DNA from: Nannocystis sp. | Lineage (GTDB): Bacteria; Myxococcota_A; Polyangia; Nannocystales; Nannocystaceae | Length of the DNA stretch: 64,000 nt | Assembly (NCBI RefSeq): GCF_016714285.1 | Contig: NZ_JADJNN010000003.1 | Span: forward strand, 734,511-798,510 | Direction: 5' to 3' | Part shown: positions 1-8,094 of the stretch, in pieces | Numbering within the stretch: the stretch's first letter is position 1 | Layout: each line of letters begins with the position of its first letter | Made by a program: the position numbers and the translations under genes | The notes under the pieces: generated by a model | The model's database searches: none | Seen by the model: only the letters and a program-made list of their open reading frames with translations | What the model was told of the DNA's origin: nothing

Positions 1-873
1 TACGACCTCGTCGCGCTCGACAATCAGATCGAGATCCTCGAGCGAACCGTCGGGCTCCAGAAGGACGCGCTCGAGGTCGTCAAGCTGAAGAAGGCGGCCG
101 CGCGCGGCACCGAACTCGGGGTTGTGAGGTTCTCGGCCGAGGTGCTCAAGAACCAGGGCCGGCGCTTCAGCCTCGAGCAGCGGCGGATCGTCGTCGAGAG
201 TCGCATCAACTTCCTGGTCGGGCGCTTCCCGCGACCCGTCAAGCGCAACGCCCAGCACTTCATGTCCGCCAACGTCGACGTCGTGGCCACCGGCCTGCCC
301 TCGGAGCTGCTGGAGAACCGGCCTGACGTGAAGGCGGCCGAGCTGCGGCTCGATGCGACCAAGTTCGATACCAAGAGCGCGAAGGCGGCGTTCTACCCCT
401 CGCTGCGCCTCGACGCGGGCGTCGGGTTCGAATCCTTCAAGCCGAGTCACCTCATCGACACGCCCCAGTCGCTGGTCGCCGGCCTGGCCGGCAACCTGAT
501 GGCTCCGCTGCTCAACCGGGCGGCGATCAAGGCGGACTACCGGTCGGCGAACGCCAGGCAGATCCAGGCGGTCTTCGACTACGAACGCTCGATCTTGCAG
601 GCATTCACGGACGTGTACAATCAAATGACGGCGATCTCGAACCTGAGGCAGCGCTACGAGCAGCTGTTCCAGCAGGTGGAGGCGCTCCATGCGGCCATCG
701 AGGTGTCGAAGGCGCTCTATCAGTCGGCGCAGGTGGACTACTACGAAGTCCTCATGACGATCCGCGACTCGCTGGAGGCCGAGATGGAGCTCGTCGAGGC
801 GAAGAAGCAGCAGCTGCAGGCCGTCGTTGCGATCTACCAGGCGCTGGGCGGCGGGTGGCGGCGAGGCCCGTGA
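1..873 (+). CDS. TolC-family outer membrane efflux protein, C-terminal part (5' end outside window)
   Basis: The frame is open from the first base, so the start lies upstream; about 290 residues are visible. The protein would form the outer-membrane/periplasmic tunnel of a tripartite efflux pump or type I secretion system. Long amphipathic helices and the stretch 'LLNRAAIKADYRSANARQI' followed by an 'ALYQSAQVDYYEVLMTIRD' helix are typical of the second TolC/OEP repeat, NodT-like. An internal ATG at 124 is in frame but is not the true start, because the helical pattern continues upstream of it. The partner pump genes would be expected just before the window. The family call is firm; the substrate cannot be told. 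Confidence 0.85.
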   Translation, partial: YDLVALDNQIEILERTVGLQKDALEVVKLKKAAARGTELGVVRFSAEVLKNQGRRFSLEQRRIVVESRINFLVGRFPRPVKRNAQHFMSANVDVVATGLPSELLENRPDVKAAELRLDATKFDTKSAKAAFYPSLRLDAGVGFESFKPSHLIDTPQSLVAGLAGNLMAPLLNRAAIKADYRSANARQIQAVFDYERSILQAFTDVYNQMTAISNLRQRYEQLFQQVEALHAAIEVSKALYQSAQVDYYEVLMTIRDSLEAEMELVEAKKQQLQAVVAIYQALGGGWRRGP

Positions 874-900
874 GGAGGAAGTGCGAAGGGGCGCAGGGGG

Positions 901-1814
901 TCATGGGGGGATGGCGCAGATTCCGACGTCCTTGTATTCGGGTGGAACCGGCATCATGGGGTCAAACCATTGGAGGCACTGCTGGTCGGGGTTCGGGCAG
1001 GGGGCGCCGGGGAACTTGCAGAAGGGCTGGCAGCAGCCGGACGGGCCTTGCTGGCAGGCGCTTGAGGCGGCGGCGGTGTTGAGGCAGACGAGGCCCTTGT
1101 CGCAGCTGTTGGCGAACTCGCAGGGGTCGTTGGTTTGGCCCGCGTCGCCGGAGGCGTCGAGGGCGCACACAAAGTTATCGCCGTAGGGGATGCACAGGTC
1201 GTCGCCGGGGCAGTCCTGGAGCAGCGGGTGGCACGAGGGGATGCAGATGGCCAGGTAGCCATCAGCCGCGATGGCGCAGACGCTCTTTGGGGGGCAGATC
1301 GGGCGAATCGGGGATCCGGTGCACTGGGCGATACAGGTGCCGTGATTCTTGGCGTTCACGTTCCAACAGATCGAGCCCAGGGCGCAGTCGTCGATGCCGG
1401 CGGCGCCGCCCTCGGGTGCGGTGCAGGGGTCGCCCGGGGCGCCGTCGCCGGTGATATCAACGCACTTCGTCGCGTTCCAGGCGCCGCCGCCGCCTTCGGC
1501 CCAGGGGACGCACTTCTGGCCCGGGGGCAGTCCTGGGCCCAGTTGTCGCAGTCGTCGTCGACGACGCTGTTGTCGAGCATGAGGATGAAGGTGTTGGCGT
1601 CGGTGGTGGCTGTGGTGCCTGTGGTGCTTGGGTCGGTGGTGGTGACTGGTGTGTCGGTCGTAGTCGAGCTGGTGGGCGTAGCGGTCGGGTCCGCGGCGGT
1701 GGTGGTGGCCGGCGGCGTGGTGGCGGTTGTGTCGTCGGTGGTGGTCTCGAAGGAAGGCGGGATGGGGCCGCAGGCGAGGAGGGCGGATATAGTGAGTGTG
1801 GAGATAGGGCGCAT
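901..1814 (-). pseudogene. Cys-rich Thr-linker lipoprotein, copy A (one frameshift)
   Basis: The gene starts with a lipoprotein signal ('STLTISALLACGPIPPS', lipobox LLAC) and a long Thr-rich linker, then a Cys-rich domain with 'GQKCVPWAEGGGG', 'ATKCVDITGDGAPGDPC' and the terminal 'CAIPP'. Signal and linker lie in one frame and the Cys-rich domain in another. Aligned with copies B and C, one base is missing in the C/G run near 1519-1525 (13 nt where both paralogues have 14), so this is either a real frameshift or a homopolymer error. The product would be an outer-surface lipoprotein of unknown role. It is the last copy of a tandem array read leftward (C, B, remnant, A). Confidence 0.75.
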
Positions 1815-1817
1815 GGG

Positions 1818-1895
1818 TCACTCCGGGATGGCGCAAAGGTCTTCGTAGTCGCGGGGGATGGGGAGCATGGGGTCGTGCCAGGGGAGGCAGAGCTG
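1818..1895 (-). pseudogene. Remnant of another Cys-rich lipoprotein copy (C-terminal ~25 codons)
   Basis: Between copies A and B the minus strand reads 'QLCLPWHDPMLPIPRDYEDL' then 'CAIPE' and a TGA. This matches the C-terminal end of the family ('QQCVQWYDPMMPIPPEYQDV...CAIPL' in copy B). The remnant begins directly beyond copy B's stop and has no start of its own. It looks like the tail of a deleted array member left by unequal recombination. Confidence 0.7.
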
Positions 1896-1896
1896 G

Positions 1897-2799
1897 TTAT
1901 AGGGGGATGGCGCAGACGCCGACGTCTTGGTATTCGGGTGGGATCGGCATCATGGGGTCATACCATTGGACGCACTGCTGGTCGGGGTTCGGGCAGGGGG
2001 CGCCGGGGAACTTGCAGAAGGGTTGGCAGCAGCCGATGATTTGCGGGTCGCAGGCGATCGAGGCGGCGGCGGTGTTGAGGCAGAGGAGGCCCTTGTCGCA
2101 GCTGTTGGCGAATTCGCAGGGGTCGTTGGTTTGGCCCGCGTCGCCCGAGTCGTCGGATACGCAGATAAATTCGTCGGCGTTGGGGATGCACAGCTCGGTG
2201 CCGGGGCAGTCCTGGAGCAGCGGGTCGCAGGTGGGGATGCACAGGTTGAGGACGCCTTCCGAGGAGATGTAGCACTTGAACATTGGCGGGCACATCGGCT
2301 CGGCGGGGGTTCCGGTGCACAGGCCGACGCAGGTGCCCTGGTTGTTCTCGTCGACGTCCCAGCACATCGAGCCGAGGCCGCAGTCGTCCATGCCGGAGAC
2401 GCCACCGCCCTGGGTGGCGCAGGGGTCGCCAGGGGCGCCGTCGCCGGTGATATCGACGCACTTTGTCGCGTTCCAGGCGCCGCCGCCGCCCTCGGCCCAG
2501 GCGGCGCACTTCTGGCCCCTGGGGCAGTTCTGCGTGAATACATTACAGTCTTCGCGGATCAAGATATCGCCTTGAATGATGAAGTCGTTGGCGTGGGTGG
2601 TGCCCGTGGCCGTGGTGGTCGTCGTCGCGTCAGAGCTGGTGCTGGTGGACTCGGGGCTGGTTGTGGTCGGAGCCGAAGCGGTGGTGGTCGTGCCGGGTTC
2701 GCTGGTTGCGGTGGTGGTCGTCGTGGCGTCCTCAGGCGGCGCCGTGACGGGGCCACAGGCGAGCAGGGCGGTGAGGGGGAATATCAGGGTGTTGCGCAT
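1897..2799 (-). CDS. Cys-rich Thr-linker lipoprotein, copy B
   Basis: A 300-residue predicted lipoprotein. The ATG at 2799 is chosen because it gives a clean signal, 'MRNTLIFPLTALLACGPVTA', with lipobox LLAC; the frame stays open upstream but without a signal. After the Cys comes a Thr/Ser/Pro linker of about 65 residues, then a domain with roughly 25 Cys, including 'GQKCAAWAEGGGG', 'CDPLLQDCPGTELCIPNAD', 'CEFANSCDKGLLCLN' and 'CCQPFCKFPGAPCPNPDQ'. The Cys pairs suggest a disulfide-stabilised surface domain on a flexible stalk. No enzymatic motif was recognised. It is the middle member of the tandem array and is intact. Confidence 0.85.
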   Translation of the reverse strand: MRNTLIFPLTALLACGPVTAPPEDATTTTTATSEPGTTTTASAPTTTSPESTSTSSDATTTTTATGTTHANDFIIQGDILIREDCNVFTQNCPRGQKCAAWAEGGGGAWNATKCVDITGDGAPGDPCATQGGGVSGMDDCGLGSMCWDVDENNQGTCVGLCTGTPAEPMCPPMFKCYISSEGVLNLCIPTCDPLLQDCPGTELCIPNADEFICVSDDSGDAGQTNDPCEFANSCDKGLLCLNTAAASIACDPQIIGCCQPFCKFPGAPCPNPDQQCVQWYDPMMPIPPEYQDVGVCAIPL

Positions 2800-2831
2800 G
2801 GGGCACTTCGAGCTGGTGAGGGGCGCATGGA

Positions 2832-3692
2832 TTACAGTGGGATGGCACAGATTCCGACGTCCTTGTATTCGGGCGGGAAGGGGCCTTGGTTTGGGTTGAA
2901 CCATTGGAGGCACGCCTGGTCGGGGTTCGGGCAGGGGGCGTTTGGGAACTTGCAGAAGGGCTGGCAGCAGCCGGTGAATTGCGGGTCGCAGGCGCTCGAG
3001 GCGGCGGCGGTGTTGAGGCAGATGAGGCCCTTGTCGCAGCTGTTGGCGAACTCGCAAGGGTCGTTGGTTTGGCCCGCGTCGCCCGAGCCGAGGACGCAGA
3101 TGAAGCCGTCGCCGATGGGGATGCACAGGTCACCGTCAGGGCAGTCCTGGAGCAGCGGGTCACAGTTGGGAATGCACAGGTTGAGGACGCCGCTGGCGTC
3201 GGAGCTACAAGTGGACTTGGCTGGGCATAGTGGATTCTCGGGGCTTCCGGAGCAGAGGGCGATGCACAATCCGTGGCCATCCATGTCGACGTTCCAGCAC
3301 AACGAGCCGAGGGCGCAGTCGTCGATGCCGATGAGGCCGTATCCTTCGGCGGTGCAGAGGTCGCCGGGCGCGCCGTCGCCGGTGATATCGACGCACTTCG
3401 TCGAGTTCCAGGCACCGCCGCCGCCGTAGGCCCAGGGGGCGCACTTCTGACCCTCCGGGCATTCCTGGGCGTAGGGGTCGCACTCGATGGTCGTGGGGAA
3501 GTCGTGGAGCTTGGTGATGAAATCGTGGGCGGTGTCCGTGCTCGGCTCGGGGTCGGATGTGGCGCCCGTCTCCGTGGTGCTGGTGGGTGTGGGGTCGTCG
3601 GTGCTCGAGCCCGCGGGGCCTGTGGCGTCCGTGTCCGCGGCGGGGCGGCAGCTGAGGAGGAGGGCGAAGGCGAGCAGGAGCGGGCGGGGCAT
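2832..3692 (-). CDS. Cys-rich Thr-linker lipoprotein, copy C
   Basis: A 286-residue predicted lipoprotein, paralogous to copies A and B. The ATG at 3692 gives 'MPRPLLLAFALLLSCRPAAD' with lipobox LLSC; a GTG four codons upstream is less likely. The linker is shorter and less Thr-pure than in B. The Cys framework is conserved: 'GQKCAPWAYGGGGAWN', 'CDPLLQDCPDGDLCIPIGD', 'CEFANSCDKGLICLN', 'CCQPFCKFPNAPCPNPDQ' and a terminal 'CAIPL'. This is the first gene of the array, so the array promoter should lie in 3693-3808. Function unknown. Confidence 0.85.
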   Translation of the reverse strand: MPRPLLLAFALLLSCRPAADTDATGPAGSSTDDPTPTSTTETGATSDPEPSTDTAHDFITKLHDFPTTIECDPYAQECPEGQKCAPWAYGGGGAWNSTKCVDITGDGAPGDLCTAEGYGLIGIDDCALGSLCWNVDMDGHGLCIALCSGSPENPLCPAKSTCSSDASGVLNLCIPNCDPLLQDCPDGDLCIPIGDGFICVLGSGDAGQTNDPCEFANSCDKGLICLNTAAASSACDPQFTGCCQPFCKFPNAPCPNPDQACLQWFNPNQGPFPPEYKDVGICAIPL

Positions 3693-3709
3693 GGCGCACC
3701 GCACAGGGT

Positions 3710-3737
3710 CTCATAACTTGCTTAGCTTTCACAACAA
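3710..3737 (-). promoter_or_regulatory. Possible sigma-70-like promoter for the lipoprotein array
   Basis: The interval 3693-3808 contains the only AT-rich patch nearby. On the minus strand TTGTTG (3737-3732) lies 16 nt before TATGAG (3715-3710), leaving a leader of about 10 nt to the ATG at 3692. Both boxes are imperfect. Confidence 0.25.
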
Positions 3738-3795
3738 CCAAAACGCTTTGCCTGGAGTGGTGGAGTTTGGGCTAGGCGGGTGGTTTCGTGCCTGG

Positions 3796-3801
3796 TAGGG
3801 T
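3796..3801 (+). promoter_or_regulatory. Leaderless-type -10 box (TAGGGT) of the RidA-family gene
   Basis: TAGGGT ends 7 nt before the ATG at 3809 and there is no Shine-Dalgarno. The same spacing recurs at many starts in this window. Confidence 0.45.
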
Positions 3802-3808
3802 GCGGGGT

Positions 3809-4204
3809 ATGGGGCACGAGCACTTTGAGCGGGTGTATTCGCGGGCGCCGTGGGAGCAGCGGGTCGGATATTGCCGGGCGTTGCGGGCGGGGGACCTGGT
3901 GTTTGTGACGGGGACGGCGCCGGTGGATGAGTCGGGTGCGGGGGTGCATGCGCCGGGTGATGCGTATGCGCAGGCGCGGCGGTGCCTGGAGCTCATTGAG
4001 CAGGCGATCGCGGCGTTCGGGGTCGGGCGGGCGCGGGTGGTGCGGACGCGGATGTTCGTCACCGATATCTCGCGCTGGGCCGAGTTCGGGCGGGCGCACG
4101 CGGAGTTCTTTGGTGAGCACCGACCGGCGACGACGATGGTCGAGGTGAAGGGGCTGATCGATCCGGCGATGTTGATCGAGATCGAGGCGGACGCGGTGTG
4201 CTGA
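3809..4204 (+). CDS. RidA/YjgF-family protein
   Basis: A 131-residue Rid-superfamily protein, which forms trimers; RidA itself deaminates reactive enamine/imine intermediates. The fold is recognisable from 'AGDLVFVTGTAPVDESG', 'AYAQARRCLELIEQAIAAFG', 'VVRTRMFVTDISRWAEFG' and the end 'LIDPAMLIEIEADAV'. The Arg of the usual 'P-A-R' motif, needed for RidA deaminase activity, is replaced ('HRPATTMVEV'), so this is probably one of the Rid subfamilies without that activity. The ATG at 3809 is preferred over the GTG at 3788 because the family begins here and a TAGGGT box precedes it. It runs convergent to the next gene. Confidence 0.85.
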   Translation: MGHEHFERVYSRAPWEQRVGYCRALRAGDLVFVTGTAPVDESGAGVHAPGDAYAQARRCLELIEQAIAAFGVGRARVVRTRMFVTDISRWAEFGRAHAEFFGEHRPATTMVEVKGLIDPAMLIEIEADAVC

Positions 4205-4252
4205 GGGGTTCCACTGCCTCGCGTCGTTGTCATACCGGTGACACGGCGGAGA

Positions 4253-5155
4253 TCAGTGGCTGCCATCCGCGGCGTCGGATGAGCTGCTGCGAACGGGCTC
4301 ACGAGGGGCAGTATCCGCGAACCAGTGGTCCTGCGCGCCCGGGGTGATCGCTTGCCCGTTCTGGCCGAGCACTTGTACTTTGGCCCCCCAGACGGCAGGG
4401 ACGCCATAAAGTCCACCGGCCCACATGAGATCATGCCACGAGAGGGGGCGCCCTGCGTGTGCCTGACCCAGTCTACCCGGGTTGGATCTGGTGAGGTGGC
4501 CAAGTACGAGCGCATAGAGCGGGTAGGTCGTCGAGAGCTCCTCGCTGCGGATCCAGAGATACTGAATTGCGCCCGAGACGACGAGGGTGATCACGGCCCC
4601 GTTCGAGGCGCCCAGGGGGCCGAGCCAGGCTGCGGCCGCGAGGCCGAGGCCCAGGAACACCAGCGCGATCCAGTGCGTTCGCCTCCTGTTCGCGGCCGGA
4701 GGGCGGATGGAGGCGCGTAGCCCTCGATCCCGCAAGATCGACTCCATCGAACAGAGGGGAGCGAAATCTCGGTGCTGGAAGTATGTATATGGGTCAGGGC
4801 GCATCCGGTGGTGGGTGACCGCCCACGCGAGGGCGGATTGCTCATACAGGGTCGGCAGGGTCTCGTTGGGACGGATGACGTCCACCGCACCGTCCACGAA
4901 GCGCACGATCCCGCGAATGAGCAACGAGTAGACCGCCAACTCGGCCGCGCCGGGCAGTCCTCGGCGCAAGTAGGCGAGGAGAAACGGGGTGGCAGGGTCC
5001 TGGGGCGGAAGAGCAGCGGCGACCTTCCCGTGGAGGGCGGGGTCTATCGGCAGGTTCGACACGTATGTGTGCCAAATGGACCATACAATGAAGAACAGCA
5101 CCCAATCGAGAGATATCGTGAGCGAGACGTTGATCATCAGATCATGATCGTCCAC
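4253..5155 (-). CDS. Membrane protein of unknown function (possibly TIGR04222-like)
   Basis: A 300-residue protein with hydrophobic segments near residues 8-27, 168-190 and 190-205, so probably membrane-embedded. The GTG at 5155 has GGAGG nine bases upstream, which favours it over the ATG at 5137. The stretch 'DPATPFLLAYLRRGLPGAAE' followed by 'LAVYSLLIRGIVRF' resembles the 'AYLxGG...ALxxLVxRGLL' region of TIGR04222 membrane proteins, but the match is by eye and partial. A hydrophilic Ser/Asp-rich C-terminus follows. No catalytic motif is evident. It is divergent from the radical SAM gene. Confidence 0.7.
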   Translation of the reverse strand: MDDHDLMINVSLTISLDWVLFFIVWSIWHTYVSNLPIDPALHGKVAAALPPQDPATPFLLAYLRRGLPGAAELAVYSLLIRGIVRFVDGAVDVIRPNETLPTLYEQSALAWAVTHHRMRPDPYTYFQHRDFAPLCSMESILRDRGLRASIRPPAANRRRTHWIALVFLGLGLAAAAWLGPLGASNGAVITLVVSGAIQYLWIRSEELSTTYPLYALVLGHLTRSNPGRLGQAHAGRPLSWHDLMWAGGLYGVPAVWGAKVQVLGQNGQAITPGAQDHWFADTAPREPVRSSSSDAADGSH

Positions 5156-5408
5156 AGGTGGGGACCTCCGGGCGGGGAGCGGGCGAGTCAGGTGTGATCG
5201 GCATGAGGGGGTAGCCTATAGTGCGCGTTACACGAAGCGCGCGCGCTGGTCAACCGGCGCTGCGATGGACCCGCTCAGCCCTGTTTGCGAAGGCGAAACG
5301 CGATGGCCAAGAGAGATGCGGCCTCGAGGTCCGCCTCGATCCGCAGCTGGACCTCCCATTCGTAGTGGATCCCTCCGTCGGGGTGTCGCGCGTGGGCCGG
5401 GGGCCCTG

Positions 5409-5414
5409 TAGGCT
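5409..5414 (+). promoter_or_regulatory. Leaderless-type -10 box (TAGGCT) of the radical SAM gene
   Basis: TAGGCT ends 7 nt before the GTG at 5422 with no Shine-Dalgarno between. It supports that GTG rather than the longer frame from 5221. Confidence 0.4.
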
Positions 5415-5421
5415 GTCGCTT

Positions 5422-7230
5422 GTGCTCCGGGGATCTGTCATCACGAACCGCCGCTGTAACCAGGCGTGTGGGTTTTGCGACGCGCGGCGGGCGAGCGACG
5501 ACCTGCGGGAGATCCAGCTCGACGCGGTGCGTGGTCGGATCGACGCGCTGATCGCCGGCGGGGCGCGGGAGGTGGTGTTGACGGGGGGTGAGCCGACGAT
5601 GCGGGCCGACCTCGTGCGGCTCGTCGGGCACGTGCGGGCGGGCGGGGCGGCGGCGATCCTCGATACGAATGCGACGCTGATCAGCGAGGCGAGCGCGCGG
5701 GCGTTGGCGGCGGCCGGGCTCGCGCTGGCGCGGGTGCACCTGCCGGGATGGGGGAGCGAGGCCGACGCGATCACGCGGGATGACGGTGGCTTCGCGGCGA
5801 CGCGGCGGGGGATCCGTGCGCTGGTCGACGCGGGTGTGGAGATTGTGGCGCATGTGCCGGTGGTCGCGGCGAATCTGGCGACGCTTTCGGGGCTGCTCGA
5901 GCGCCTGGCTGCGGAGGAGCCGGCGCTGCGGCGGGTGCTGTTTGTGGTGCCGTTTGCGGGGCCGGATGCGACGACGGTGGCGCGGCTGTCGGACGCGGTC
6001 GCGGCGCTCGAGGAGGCGGCTCGGCGGGGTCGCGAGCTGGGGTTGGAGGTGGCCGTCGATCCGGCGACGCCATTGGCTCCGTGCCTGTTTGCGAGCGCGT
6101 CGCAGGCGGCGGAATTGGTGACACTCAGTCGGGTTGCGAGCCCGCGGGAGGGCCTCGGTCACACGCCGGCGTGCGAGGGGTGCGTGGCGCGGGGTGGCTG
6201 TCCGGGGCTGCCGGTCGGGGCGCTGGCGCGGGGCGAGGTCGTGGCGCGGGCGATCACGTCGGAGCGGGTTCGGCGGAGGTTGACGATGGTGGGTTCGCTG
6301 GCCGAGCAGATCGGCCGCGAGCTGGTGTCGATCGAGCAGGTGCGCACGATCACCGGGGAGCTGGCGCTGTGCCACACGGTGCGGGTCAACTTTCAGTGCA
6401 ATCAGGCCTGCGAGTTCTGCTTCGTATCGACGCACTTGCCGGCGGCCGCCGAGGATGATGTGCGGGCGGCGATCGTCGCGGCCGGGCGGCGCGGCGCGGT
6501 GGTCGCGATCTCGGGGGGTGAGCCGACGCTGAACCCGGGGCTCGTCGACTATGTGGCGCTGGCGCGGCGCTCGGGGGCGCGGGAGGTCGAGCTGCAGACC
6601 AACGCGACGCGGCTGGGCGCGGGCGATCTCGCGGAGCGCCTGGCGGCGGCGGGGGTCGACACGGCGCTGGTGTCCTTGCACGGAGCGACGGCAGAGACCT
6701 CGGATGCGATGACGCGGGCCCCGGGGACCTTTGTGCGCACGATCGAGGGCCTCGATCAGCTGGCGCGGACGGCGATCCTGACGCGGGTCAACTTTGTTGC
6801 GACCGCGAGCAATCACCACGAGCTGCCGGAGCTCGTGCGGCTGGTCGCGGAGCGCTGGCCGGCGTTTATTGTCACCGTTTCCTTCGTCGCGTCGCACACC
6901 GACCTGGTGCCGCGGACGACGACGCTGGTCGCGCGGATGACGGAGGTCGCGCCGTCGCTGGCGCGGGCGCTGGACCTCGCGGAGGAGCTCGGGGTGCGGG
7001 TGACGGGGTTCGAGTCGATGTGTGGGGTGCCGGCCTGCTTCGTGCCCGAGCGGCACCGGGGGCGGGCGTTGGCGCGGGCGCTGGCGACCGAGGATAGCGG
7101 CGAGTTCGTCAAGGACCCGGCGTGTGCGGGGTGTGCCGCGAATGGCGTGTGCTGGGGGCTGCGGCGCGGTTACGCCGAGCTGCACGGGACCGGCGAAGTG
7201 GCACCATTCGCGGTCATGCCGCGGGTGTAG
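5422..7230 (+). CDS. Double-headed radical SAM protein
   Basis: About 602 residues containing two complete radical SAM modules in tandem. Each has the CX3CX2C cluster motif ('NRRCNQACGFCDARR' near residue 10 and 'NFQCNQACEFCFVS' near residue 325), a 'GGEPT' SAM-binding motif ('VVLTGGEPTM', 'VAISGGEPTLNPG') and a trailing Cys cluster ('CEGCVARGGCPGLP', 'CAGCAANGVCWGLR') that may hold an auxiliary Fe-S cluster. The two halves are clear internal duplicates. Radical SAM enzymes cleave S-adenosylmethionine to start radical chemistry; the substrate here is unknown and no precursor peptide is seen nearby. The frame is open back to a GTG at 5221, but the domain starts just after 5422, where a TAGGCT box precedes. 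The 3' end overlaps the convergent HDAC gene by 17 nt. Confidence 0.85.
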   Translation: MLRGSVITNRRCNQACGFCDARRASDDLREIQLDAVRGRIDALIAGGAREVVLTGGEPTMRADLVRLVGHVRAGGAAAILDTNATLISEASARALAAAGLALARVHLPGWGSEADAITRDDGGFAATRRGIRALVDAGVEIVAHVPVVAANLATLSGLLERLAAEEPALRRVLFVVPFAGPDATTVARLSDAVAALEEAARRGRELGLEVAVDPATPLAPCLFASASQAAELVTLSRVASPREGLGHTPACEGCVARGGCPGLPVGALARGEVVARAITSERVRRRLTMVGSLAEQIGRELVSIEQVRTITGELALCHTVRVNFQCNQACEFCFVSTHLPAAAEDDVRAAIVAAGRRGAVVAISGGEPTLNPGLVDYVALARRSGAREVELQTNATRLGAGDLAERLAAAGVDTALVSLHGATAETSDAMTRAPGTFVRTIEGLDQLARTAILTRVNFVATASNHHELPELVRLVAERWPAFIVTVSFVASHTDLVPRTTTLVARMTEVAPSLARALDLAEELGVRVTGFESMCGVPACFVPERHRGRALARALATEDSGEFVKDPACAGCAANGVCWGLRRGYAELHGTGEVAPFAVMPRV

Positions 7231-8086
7231 ATTGCGAATAGGCCGCGTGGCACTCCTCGAGGGTCGCGTCGTGGATCTGCAGGACGGGTTCGATGGTGCC
7301 GGCGACGTCGCGGGTGTAGCCGCCGGCGAGGTTCCAGGCCAGGGGGATGCCGGCGCGGGCGAAGTGTGTGAATACCATGCGGTCGCGCAGGCGCAGCTGC
7401 TCGCGGGTGAGCACGCCGCCGAGGGGGTCGTCGATGAAGGGGTCGGCGCCGGCCTGGTAGAGCACGAGCTCGCGGTCATTGAAGCCGGCGAGGACGTCTG
7501 GGAGGTCGCGGAGGAAGGCGTCGGCGGTGGACGCGTCGTGGTGGTGGGCGCCGAAGGTCCAGTGGTGGATATCGGTGAGTCCGAGGCGGCGGATGATATC
7601 CTCGGTGCCGTCGCCGTAGTGCGCATCAATGTCGAGGATCCCGATCTTGCGGGCGAGGCCGTCCAGCTGCAGGACGCGGACGGCGACCATCAGGCCGTTG
7701 AAGGTGCAGAAGCCGCCGGCGCTGCGGTGGCGGGCGTGGTGAAAGCCGGAGGTGGGCGACACGGCGACGCCGCCGTGGCGGGCGACGTGGCGGGCGGCGC
7801 TGACGAGCGAGCCGGTGGTCCAGGGCAGGGTCGCTGCGACCTCGCGGGAGCGGTTGCCGAAGCCGTTGGCGTGCGTGCACGCGAGGATGCCGTCGACGAA
7901 GCCGCGGTCGTGGGCCAGCGCGAATTGCTCGGGCGTGGCGGGCGTGACCGGCATGCGGGAGATCGGTATGTGGGAGCGCTTCCAGCGGGCCATCACCTGG
8001 GCGGGCTTGCCGGCGCTGGGGCTGCTGGAGATGTTGGCGTCGGTGTGCTGGCGCGGGTCGTAGTATATCGGCAGAGGCGTCGACAT
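7214..8086 (-). CDS. Histone deacetylase-family (arginase/deacetylase fold) hydrolase
   Basis: A 290-residue member of the zinc-dependent HDAC / acetylpolyamine amidohydrolase / acetoin-utilisation family, which remove acyl groups from acyl-lysine or polyamines. Visible signature motifs are 'FHHARHRSAGGFCTFNG' (His pair and the glycine/phenylalanine loop), 'ILDIDAHYGDGTEDI' (zinc ligands D-x-H), 'GADPFIDDPLGG' (third zinc ligand) and 'NLAGGYT' (catalytic Tyr region), so it should be active. The length is at the short end of the family. It lies 8 nt downstream of the gene ending at 8095 on the same strand and is probably co-transcribed with it. The substrate is not predictable. Confidence 0.88.
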   Translation of the reverse strand: MSTPLPIYYDPRQHTDANISSSPSAGKPAQVMARWKRSHIPISRMPVTPATPEQFALAHDRGFVDGILACTHANGFGNRSREVAATLPWTTGSLVSAARHVARHGGVAVSPTSGFHHARHRSAGGFCTFNGLMVAVRVLQLDGLARKIGILDIDAHYGDGTEDIIRRLGLTDIHHWTFGAHHHDASTADAFLRDLPDVLAGFNDRELVLYQAGADPFIDDPLGGVLTREQLRLRDRMVFTHFARAGIPLAWNLAGGYTRDVAGTIEPVLQIHDATLEECHAAYSQSTPAA

Positions 8087-8094
8087 GGTGAATC

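Noticed and set aside
5221..5421. N-terminal extension of the radical SAM protein from the GTG at 5221
   Set aside because: Residues before 5422 are basic and motif-free, and the TAGGCT box at 5409 fits a start at 5422. The extension cannot be fully excluded.
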